From contig DAIOUL010000021.1 of assembly GCA_036759545.1 (NCBI GenBank), forward strand, positions 1 through 35,087: a stretch of DNA of 35,087 nt, given 5' to 3'. The notes below the pieces were generated by a model. It saw nothing but the letters and a program-made list of their open reading frames with translations. It was not told where the DNA came from and searched no databases. This document shows, in pieces, positions 6,221 through 12,795 of this stretch (positions are counted from its first letter, which is position 1; each line of letters begins with the position of its first letter). The translations under genes were made by a program, and so were the position numbers. The stretch is from 66-474 sp036759545 (lineage in GTDB: Bacteria; Pseudomonadota; Gammaproteobacteria; Xanthomonadales; Rhodanobacteraceae).

Positions 6221-7518
6221 GCGCGACTGCGGTGCCGGCAGCCCGGCCCACCAAGGTTTCCGTCTGGCGCGCGTTCACCCAGCCGGCGGCGTGGACGATG
6301 TGCCTGTTCGGATTTTCGTCCGGCCTGCCGTTCCTGCTGGTTGCCGGCACGCTGGCGTACTGGCTGAAAGCCGAACACATCGTGCTGCGCGACATCACCA
6401 TGATTGCCAGCGCCGGGATGCTGTATGTCTTCAAGTTTCTGTGGGCTCCGCTGCTTGATCATTGGCACTTGCCGGGATTCGGGCGCCTGGGGCAACGCCG
6501 TGGCTGGTTGCTGCTGGCGCAATTGGGTGTGGTGGGCGGGCTGCTGGCGATGGCGACGCTCACACCTGCACGGTTGGATGTTTTTATCGCGGCAACGCTG
6601 GCCGTTGCGTTTTTCGGCGCGACACAGGACATCGCTGTGGATGCCTATCGCATCGAGATTGCGCCAATGGATCAACAAGGCGCGCTGGTGGCGACCTATG
6701 CCCTGGGTTATCGCCTCGGCTTGATGCTGGCCGGCGCATTCGCATTGATCATGGCCGATCACCTGCCCTGGAGCTGGGTGTACGTGGTGATGGCGGCCGC
6801 CATGGCAATCCCGATCGGCGCCAACCTGCTGGCACGGGAACCGCAAGTCCATCGACATGCGTCCTTGCGCTGGGGCGAAGCCATGCGCAACGGCGTGATC
6901 GATCCATTCGTCGACTTCTTCCGCCGTTACGGTGCGGCACTTGCGCTGGTGATCCTGCTGTTCATCCTGCTGTTCAAGATTCCCGAGCAGGCCACCATCG
7001 GCGGCATCATGAGCCCGTTCTATCGCGACATGGGATTCAGCCTGACGGCGATCGGCACGATCACGAAGATTTATGGCGTGTGGATCGGGATAGCGGGCGT
7101 ATTCGCGGGCGGCGCTGCGGTGGCGCGTTTCGGTATCAAACCCACGCTGCTGGTGGCGATCATCGCCTGCGGGTGCAGCAATCTGCTGTACCTGTGGCTG
7201 ATGATGCACCACGGCAGCCTCGCGGTGCTGACGATCGTGATCTCCGGGGAGAATTTCACGCTCGGCGTGCTCGGGCCGCCGACGGTCGCATTCCTGTCTT
7301 CACTGGTGAACCGCCAGCACACGGCCACGCAATACTCTCTGTTGAGTTCGATGGTCAATCTGCCCGGCAAACTGCTGGGCTTTTTCGCCGGTGGCATCGT
7401 GATGGCGACCGGCTACGGGGTGTATTTCGTCATCACCGTTTTGTCCATCCTGCCGGCAGTGCTGCTGATGCTCTGGCTGTGGCGGCGGTTGAGCGACGAT
7501 CCGCAAGCCGCCTCCTGA
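6217..7518 (+). CDS. ampG: AmpG-family muropeptide MFS transporter
   Basis: 433 residues with about 12 hydrophobic segments. AmpG permeases import anhydromuropeptides from the periplasm for peptidoglycan recycling. Seen are an N-terminal region ending VWRAFTQPAAWTMCLFGFSSGLPF, the family-typical loop LDHWHLPGFGRLGQRRGWLLLAQ, GATQDIAVDAYRIE (helix 4-5 region) and PFYRDMGFS. The GTG at 6217 overlaps the xth stop and matches where homologues begin; the reading frame is open much further upstream, but that part lies inside xth. The murein recycling role fits the nearby anmK and M23 peptidase. No ampD or beta-lactamase regulator is seen in the window, so a link to beta-lactamase induction is not shown. 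Confidence 0.85.
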   Translation: MSATAVPAARPTKVSVWRAFTQPAAWTMCLFGFSSGLPFLLVAGTLAYWLKAEHIVLRDITMIASAGMLYVFKFLWAPLLDHWHLPGFGRLGQRRGWLLLAQLGVVGGLLAMATLTPARLDVFIAATLAVAFFGATQDIAVDAYRIEIAPMDQQGALVATYALGYRLGLMLAGAFALIMADHLPWSWVYVVMAAAMAIPIGANLLAREPQVHRHASLRWGEAMRNGVIDPFVDFFRRYGAALALVILLFILLFKIPEQATIGGIMSPFYRDMGFSLTAIGTITKIYGVWIGIAGVFAGGAAVARFGIKPTLLVAIIACGCSNLLYLWLMMHHGSLAVLTIVISGENFTLGVLGPPTVAFLSSLVNRQHTATQYSLLSSMVNLPGKLLGFFAGGIVMATGYGVYFVITVLSILPAVLLMLWLWRRLSDDPQAAS

Positions 7519-7571
7519 GCCCGCCCCAAAACGATCGGCAGCGCAGCGGTTCGCCTGCTTCCGGTCGCCAA

Positions 7572-7601
7572 GTGAACTTTTGTAACGTGAATTTTTGCAA
7601 C
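7572..7601. repeat. 15-bp tandem direct repeat upstream of the small RHH-like gene
   Basis: GTGAACTTTTGTAAC (7572-7586) is followed directly by GTGAATTTTTGCAAC (7587-7601), 13 of 15 identical. It is AT-rich relative to its surroundings and lies 63 bp before the ATG at 7664. A perfect 13-bp palindrome, GCATGA-G-TCATGC (7622-7634), lies between it and the gene. Either could be an operator; neither is proven. Confidence 0.6.
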
Positions 7602-7663
7602 TCCCCGCCACACGGGCCCCGGCATGAGTCATGCTTGAGCTGTAGCAAACGGGGGTGAACCGT

Positions 7664-7939
7664 ATGAGCGAGACAATGACGCTGCAGCTGGAAGAAGCCG
7701 TGATGACGCGCCTGCGGGCGGTCGCGCGCACACATGGGTGCACGGTCGAGACATTGGCTGCGCAGGTGCTCGACGATCTGCTGCCGTGTGCGGCCGACAT
7801 CATGCCGGATGCCGACGCGGACTGGAATTCCGAGGAAGTCGCGTTCCTGGACGATGCCGCGCAGGCGTTCGACAGGATTCCGCCGGGCAACCTCGGTAAG
7901 CGGCGCGATGCCTCCGAGTGGGACAAGCCGCTCTCGTAA
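7664..7939 (+). CDS. Small ribbon-helix-helix-like protein of unknown function
   Basis: 91 residues. The N-terminal 40 residues (MTLQLEEAVMTRLRAVARTHGCTVETLAAQVLDDLL) have the strand-helix-helix pattern of CopG/Arc ribbon-helix-helix DNA-binding proteins. The rest is acidic (DADADWNSEE, FLDDAAQAFD) and ends EWDKPLS. Antitoxins often have this plan, but there is no toxin gene beside it, so an orphan regulator is as likely. ATG at 7664 is preferred because GGGGGTGA lies six bases upstream; an in-frame GTG at 7655 would add MNR. Two possible operator repeats are just upstream (7572-7601 and 7622-7634), compatible with autoregulation. It is convergent with anmK, with 3 bp between stops. The family was not recognised. 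Confidence 0.65.
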   Translation: MSETMTLQLEEAVMTRLRAVARTHGCTVETLAAQVLDDLLPCAADIMPDADADWNSEEVAFLDDAAQAFDRIPPGNLGKRRDASEWDKPLS

Positions 7940-7942
7940 TTC

Positions 7943-9076
7943 TCAGGCGATCGGGTCCGGTGGCGGCGGACCATAGATGCCGCCCAGCACGCGCGAGCCT
8001 TTTGCGCCGGTGACGCTTGGCAGGTTCCCCGGACGTCCCGCCAACCGCTCGCGCGCCAGCCACGCGAACGCCATCGCCTCCACGTAATCCGGATCCACAC
8101 CGAACTCGCCGGTGCTGCGCACGCAGCGCGGAGCGAGCGCACTGCCAAGCGCGTGCATCAGCAACGCGTTGTGCACGCCGCCGCCGCACGCCAGGATCTC
8201 GCGCGAGTCACCCGCGTGCGCCTGTACTGCATCGGCCACGCTGCGCGCCGTCAATTCCACCAGAGTGGCTTGGACGTCTTCGGGTTTCGGCTCTGGAGCG
8301 AGCCGCGCCCGTAACCAGCCGAGATGAAAATGTTCGCGTCCGGTGCTCTTGGGCGCCGCGGCACGAAAATAGTCGTCGTCCAGCAGGCGTGCGAGCAACG
8401 CATGATCCACCTGCCCGCGCGCGGCGAAGGCACCATCGCGGTCGAACGCCTGGCCGGTGTGCAGCGCGCACCAGGCATCCAGCAGCCCGTTGGCCGGGCC
8501 GATATCGAAGCCGAGCACCGAGCCGTCCGCGCGCAGCACGGTGAGATTGGCGATGCCGCCCAGATTCAACACAACTCGCGTGGCCTCAGCCCTTCCGAAC
8601 AACGCCGCGTGAAACACCGGCAACAGCGGGGCGCCCTGTCCGCCGGCGGCAAAATCGGCGCGGCGGAAATCGGCCACGGTGGTAATCCTCAAGCTCTCCG
8701 TGATCAGATTGGGATCGCCCAGTTGCAGCGTAAAGCGCGGATCGGCGTACGGCCTGTGCCGCAGTGTCTGGCCATGCGAACCGACCGCGCGCACCTCGGC
8801 CGGGTCGGTCCGGGCTCGTTGCAACAACGCTCGCGCGGCTTCCGCAAAACAGGCGCCGATCCGCGCATCCAGCGCGCCGATTTCGTCCAGCGTGGTTGCG
8901 CCGTCTCCCTGCGCCAGTTCCAGAATGCGCGCACGCAGCGCCGGCGGGTACGGATGCGTCAGTGCCGCATGCAAACGCGGCGATGGATCGAACGAACACA
9001 ACGCCGCATCGATGCCGTCGGCGCTGGTGCCTGAAATCAGTCCGAGGTACAGCGCGGCACGTTCGTTCTGCGCCAC
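7943..9076 (-). CDS. anmK: Anhydro-N-acetylmuramic acid kinase
   Basis: 377 residues; the E. coli enzyme has 369. AnmK cleaves and phosphorylates 1,6-anhydro-MurNAc to MurNAc-6-phosphate, a cytoplasmic step in murein recycling. Seen are the N-terminal LGLISGTSADGIDAAL (ATPase phosphate-1 loop), VGSHGQTLRHRP, TVADFRRADFAAGGQGAPL, VLNLGGIANLTVL and LACGGGVHNALL, all hallmarks of the family. The GTG at 9076 fits homologue starts and lies 4 bp after the stop of the M23 peptidase gene, so the two form an operon. An ATG at 9169 is in the same frame but lies inside the upstream gene. With ampG close by, the import and first kinase steps of recycling are together here. Confidence 0.95.
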   Translation of the reverse strand: MAQNERAALYLGLISGTSADGIDAALCSFDPSPRLHAALTHPYPPALRARILELAQGDGATTLDEIGALDARIGACFAEAARALLQRARTDPAEVRAVGSHGQTLRHRPYADPRFTLQLGDPNLITESLRITTVADFRRADFAAGGQGAPLLPVFHAALFGRAEATRVVLNLGGIANLTVLRADGSVLGFDIGPANGLLDAWCALHTGQAFDRDGAFAARGQVDHALLARLLDDDYFRAAAPKSTGREHFHLGWLRARLAPEPKPEDVQATLVELTARSVADAVQAHAGDSREILACGGGVHNALLMHALGSALAPRCVRSTGEFGVDPDYVEAMAFAWLARERLAGRPGNLPSVTGAKGSRVLGGIYGPPPPDPIA

Positions 9077-9080
9077 ACGC

Positions 9081-10532
9081 TCAATCGAGGTTGTGATTGT
9101 CGTTGCGCGCAGCGCTGGCCAGCCGGCGGTTGTCGTCCACCATCTGGATGCGCGCCAGCAGTGGCGCATTCTGCGCGCGGAATTGCGCCATCAGTTTGCC
9201 CGACAGCGGTTCGGGCTTGGGCAACGTCACCGTCAACGGATTGCGCTGCACATCGTCCACGCGGAATTCGTAGTGCAGGTGCGGACCGGTGGCCATGCCG
9301 GTCATGCCGACGTAGCCGATGATCTGTCCTTGCCGCACGTGTTCGCCCACGCGCTCGTTGGCGGCGAAACGCGACATGTGGCCGTAAGCCGTGCTGATGT
9401 CCTTGTTGTGCTGGATGATCACGAAGTTGCCGTAGCCGTGCTTCTGGCCGCGGAACTTGATCACGCCGTCGCCCGCCGCATAGATCGGCGTGCCCATCGG
9501 TGCGGCGTAATCCACGCCCTTGTGCGCGCGCATGTAGCCGAGAATCGGATGCTTGCGCAGTCCGAACGTCGAAGAGATGCGGGTGAAGTCCACCGGCGTG
9601 CGCAGGAAGGATTTCTTCAGCGGCCGGCCGTCGGCGCTGTAGTAGGAGACATCGCCATCGGGGCTTTCGAACCGCATCGCCGTGTAGCGCTTGCCGTCGT
9701 TGACGAATTCCGCGGCGATGATGTCGCCTTCGTGCAGGTATTCGCCGTCGCGATACACGTCGTCGTAGATCACCGTGAAGCTGTCGCCGGCCTGCAGGTC
9801 CTGCGCAAAGTCGATGTCGTAACCGAACACCTTGGCCAGCTTCAGGATCATCGCATTGCTCATTCCCGCCTGGTTGCCGGCGGCGAACAGCGAACCTTCG
9901 ATCACTCCGTGCGCCACGTGTTCGCGCCGTTCCACCGCGCGCGGGGTGACTTCTTCCACCAGCGGTCCATTCGCATTCTTGAACAGCAATGTCACGCGAT
10001 TGGCCGGATCGCGATCGAAACGCAGCGCGCGCAACTCGCCGGAACCGCCGAGCAGGAAGGCGATCTCGTCGCCCGGATGAATATGCTTCAGCGCATCGAC
10101 ATCCTTGCCGCTGCCCAGGACTCGCGCCAGATCGCTGGCGGAAAGATCATGATCCTGAAAAATGTCGGCCAGCGTTTGGCCGGATTTCACCCGCACCACC
10201 TGCCAGTCTTCCACCGCCGGCACCGACGGCTGGATCGGCAACGGCGGCAGCGACAGCGCCAATGTGGTGTGAGGCGGCGGCGCGGCCGGATGCCGCATCG
10301 CCTTCGCCCACACCGGCAAGCCGACGCCGGTCAGCAATGCCAGCAGCAGGGCACCACCCGCGAGCACCCAGCGTTCGCGGCTCCAGCGGATCGGCGCAGC
10401 CAGGACGTCGCGGCCGAACGACCAATGCGAACAACGGGCGTAAAAACGGGAATGTCGGCGCTGCGCCTTGCGGCAAATGGCTTGACGACGCACGTGGTGC
10501 GGAACGGCGGCGCGGCGCGGACGAGACTTCAT
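9081..10532 (-). CDS. M23-family murein endopeptidase, membrane anchored (MepM/YebA-like)
   Basis: 483 residues. A basic N-terminus is followed by one transmembrane segment (about 56-76), a LysM/OapA-like region (about 112-160, VVRVKSGQTLADIF), a long beta-rich linker domain and an M23 metallopeptidase domain (about 316-430). The zinc ligands and catalytic residues are visible: HKGVD (His338, Asp341), YGHM (His385) and GPHLHYE (His418, His420). It should cut peptide cross-links in the periplasm during wall growth. ATG at 10532 is chosen over the GTG- or TTG-type extension because it has a GGAA at a fitting distance and leaves a normal N-terminus. It is divergent from tyrS and followed by anmK, an arrangement also known in Pseudomonas. 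Confidence 0.92.
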   Translation of the reverse strand: MKSRPRRAAVPHHVRRQAICRKAQRRHSRFYARCSHWSFGRDVLAAPIRWSRERWVLAGGALLLALLTGVGLPVWAKAMRHPAAPPPHTTLALSLPPLPIQPSVPAVEDWQVVRVKSGQTLADIFQDHDLSASDLARVLGSGKDVDALKHIHPGDEIAFLLGGSGELRALRFDRDPANRVTLLFKNANGPLVEEVTPRAVERREHVAHGVIEGSLFAAGNQAGMSNAMILKLAKVFGYDIDFAQDLQAGDSFTVIYDDVYRDGEYLHEGDIIAAEFVNDGKRYTAMRFESPDGDVSYYSADGRPLKKSFLRTPVDFTRISSTFGLRKHPILGYMRAHKGVDYAAPMGTPIYAAGDGVIKFRGQKHGYGNFVIIQHNKDISTAYGHMSRFAANERVGEHVRQGQIIGYVGMTGMATGPHLHYEFRVDDVQRNPLTVTLPKPEPLSGKLMAQFRAQNAPLLARIQMVDDNRRLASAARNDNHNLD

Positions 10533-10722
10533 CGGCGGAATTCCAGCGGACAACAACGGCGGGCGCGCGTACCATAGCCACCTTGTAAACGCGGCGTCAA
10601 TCCCTTTTCGCACAAAGATTTGCGCGTGGTTTCTCATTTAACGCACAATTAACTTCCACGGCACTTTCACCCTGCGAACGCGAGCGCATTTTCCTGCGCG
10701 AGCTCGCTTGCGGACGACAAAG

Positions 10723-11949
10723 ATGGGCAACGAAAAACTCGGACCGGACGAATCGCTCGCGCTGATTCGGCGCGGCGCGGACGAGATCCTGAAAGAAGGC
10801 GAATTGCGGGCGCGCATGAAACTCGGTCGGCCGCTGCGCATCAAGGCGGGTTTCGATCCCACCGCGCCCGATCTGCATCTGGGCCACACCGTGCTGCTCA
10901 ACAAGATGCGGCAGTTCCAGGATCTCGGCCACACGGCGATTTTCCTGATCGGCGACTTCACCGGCATGATCGGTGACCCGTCCGGCAAGAACGTCACACG
11001 CAAACCGCTGACGCGCGAAGAAGTGTTGGCGAATGCCGAAACCTACGCCGCGCAGGTCTACAAGGTGCTGGATCGCGCGCGCACCGAACTGCGATTCAAT
11101 TCCGAATGGTTCGGCAAGATGGACGCGGCGGGCATGATCAAACTGGCCGCTTCGCACACCGTCGCGCGCATGCTGGAGCGCGACGATTTCGCCAAGCGCT
11201 ATGCCGCGCAGCAGCCGATCGCGATCCACGAATTCCTCTATCCGCTAGTGCAGGGTTACGACTCGGTCGCGTTGAAGTGCGATGTCGAACTCGGCGGCAC
11301 CGACCAGAAATTCAATCTGCTGATGGGCCGTGCGTTGCAGGAGCAACACGGGCAAGCTCCGCAGATCGTGTTGACGATGCCGCTGCTGGAAGGCATCGAC
11401 GGTGTCAACAAGATGTCCAAGTCGCTGGGCAACTACATCGGCATCAACGAGCCTGCGATCGACATCGTGACGAAAACAATGAAGATCGACGACGCGCTGA
11501 TGTGGCGCTGGTTCGAGTTGCTGTCGTTCGAAAAATCGCTGGACGACATCGCGCGCATGAAACGCGAGACGGAAAGCGGAAAAGCCAATCCGCGCGATTT
11601 CAAACTGCAACTGGCGCGCGAACTGGCCGCGCGTTTCGCCGGGAACGCGGAAGCCGAACGTGCGATCGCGGCGTGGCACGCGGTGGTGCGCGGTGAGGGC
11701 GACACGGCGCTGTTGCCGCTGACCGAAATCGCCGTGCCGCCGGAAGGATTGAGATTGCCGGCGCTGCTGACCGCCGCCGGCTTGACGGCGAGCAACTCGG
11801 AAGCCAATCGCAAGATAAGAGAACGCGCAGTGCGCATCGATGCCGAGGTCATCGAAGACGCACAGCGCGTTTTGCAACCCGGGTTCGAAGGCGTGCTGCA
11901 GGTCGGCAAACGCAATTTCGCGCGTGTGCTATTGCGCTCGAGCGAGTGA
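10723..11949 (+). CDS. tyrS: Tyrosyl-tRNA synthetase
   Basis: 408 residues. Class I synthetase that charges tRNA-Tyr. The nucleotide-binding signature is in GFDPTAPDLHLGH (HLGH at 52-55), the tyrosine-binding region is around ELGGTDQKFNLLMGR (189-203), and the second signature is KMSKS at 230-234. The C-terminal 70 residues form an S4 RNA-binding domain (GLTASNSEANRKIRERAVRID). ATG at 10723 is the first ATG; an in-frame TTG at 10708 would add five residues (MRTTK). The Shine-Dalgarno is weak. A strong hairpin at 11961-11987 follows the stop. Confidence 0.96.
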   Translation: MGNEKLGPDESLALIRRGADEILKEGELRARMKLGRPLRIKAGFDPTAPDLHLGHTVLLNKMRQFQDLGHTAIFLIGDFTGMIGDPSGKNVTRKPLTREEVLANAETYAAQVYKVLDRARTELRFNSEWFGKMDAAGMIKLAASHTVARMLERDDFAKRYAAQQPIAIHEFLYPLVQGYDSVALKCDVELGGTDQKFNLLMGRALQEQHGQAPQIVLTMPLLEGIDGVNKMSKSLGNYIGINEPAIDIVTKTMKIDDALMWRWFELLSFEKSLDDIARMKRETESGKANPRDFKLQLARELAARFAGNAEAERAIAAWHAVVRGEGDTALLPLTEIAVPPEGLRLPALLTAAGLTASNSEANRKIRERAVRIDAEVIEDAQRVLQPGFEGVLQVGKRNFARVLLRSSE

Positions 11950-11960
11950 ATGCAAGCGAA

Positions 11961-11987
11961 TCCGGCGCGGCATCCTGCCGCGCCGGA
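11961..11987. terminator. Perfect 12-bp hairpin between convergent tyrS and the secreted-protein gene
   Basis: TCCGGCGCGGCA (11961-11972) and TGCCGCGCCGGA (11976-11987) form a perfect stem with a TCC loop. It is followed on the plus strand by CTTCCTTTCG, a poor T-tract. It lies between two convergent genes and probably stops transcription from both sides. Confidence 0.75.
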
Positions 11988-12011
11988 CTTCCTTTCGTCG
12001 AGTTGGGCTCG

Positions 12012-12638
12012 TCAGTTCGAATCGACCGTGATGCGTGTGGCCGTGATGTCGCCTTGCACGTGTCCGAGCAAGGTGACACCGTCCGGCGCGTATTGATCGA
12101 TCGAGAAAGCGCCCGTGTAGGAGTTGTTGTCCCTCGAAAGGTTGACGCTTTCATGGAAGTTGGCGGGCCCGATGAAAACCTGGCCGGTCGGATCCCACGC
12201 CAGCGCATAGTGGTTCAACGCGTAGCTATGCTGGCCTGTCCTCTCCCACACGCCCATGCAGAAGCTGCCGGACGGGGGGTTCCTGCTCGAGTTCATCAGT
12301 TCGGTGCCGTCCGCATGCCAGGTGACGAGAGGCTCGTCGATAATGGTTCCATCGGGCGGCCCCGGAGGGGGATTGCCCTCGGCGGTCAACGTGGCTTGAT
12401 AGAGTCCCGTGAGGGGGAACAGGCGCTGCAGGGGATTGCCGTACGCTGAAACCTGCTTGGTTCCAGCAGCCTTGGGAAGGGCCAACGGCAGATTGCCGCT
12501 GGGCCGATACATCGGCATCGACCAGCGTCCGGCGGTGAAGTGCATGTCCAAGCCGCAGGCTTGCGCCTTGTGGGTGATGGCGACGGTGGACAGGCCGATC
12601 AGGGCCAGTCCGATGGCTGCTTGCAGACGGATGTTCAT
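12012..12638 (-). CDS. Secreted beta-rich protein of unknown function
   Basis: 208 residues. A signal peptide covers about residues 1-27 (MNIRLQAAIGLALIGLSTVA, cleavage probably after AQA). The mature part has alternating hydrophobic residues, few charges and many Gly/Pro/Thr, as in an all-beta fold of the lipocalin or calycin type. Recognisable stretches are TWHADGTELMNSSRNPPSGSF, GVWERTG, YALNHYALAWDP and GAFSIDQYAPDG. I do not know the family. ATG at 12638 has an excellent Shine-Dalgarno (AGGAGA, five bases away); the frame extends upstream only through non-coding sequence. The gene is divergent from a large winged-helix/ATPase regulator, which may control it (inference from position). Confidence 0.8.
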   Translation of the reverse strand: MNIRLQAAIGLALIGLSTVAITHKAQACGLDMHFTAGRWSMPMYRPSGNLPLALPKAAGTKQVSAYGNPLQRLFPLTGLYQATLTAEGNPPPGPPDGTIIDEPLVTWHADGTELMNSSRNPPSGSFCMGVWERTGQHSYALNHYALAWDPTGQVFIGPANFHESVNLSRDNNSYTGAFSIDQYAPDGVTLLGHVQGDITATRITVDSN

Positions 12639-12795
12639 TGCGGTCTCCTGGAAGTTTGTCGGGCGGATCGGCACGCGCCGTCCGTCGGCGTATAAACTGC
12701 GCCAGCGGGATATCCGAGTCATGATGGATAGATAGGGAATTTGCGAGAGAACGCGGCGTTCGAGGGGGCGCCGGCGTTCGCTGGTCGGGATCATC

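Noticed and set aside
6208..7212. 334-codon open frame on the minus strand
   Set aside because: Antisense to ampG; composition is His/Gln/Arg-rich with no recognisable segment.
7655..7939. Toxin-antitoxin module at the small RHH-like gene
   Set aside because: Only an antitoxin-like protein is present; the downstream gene is anmK on the opposite strand and no short toxin frame fits in the gap.
8679..10577. 632-codon open frame on the plus strand
   Set aside because: It is antisense to anmK and the M23 peptidase, both clear by motifs; the translation is Arg/His-rich low-grade sequence typical of antisense frames in GC-rich genes.
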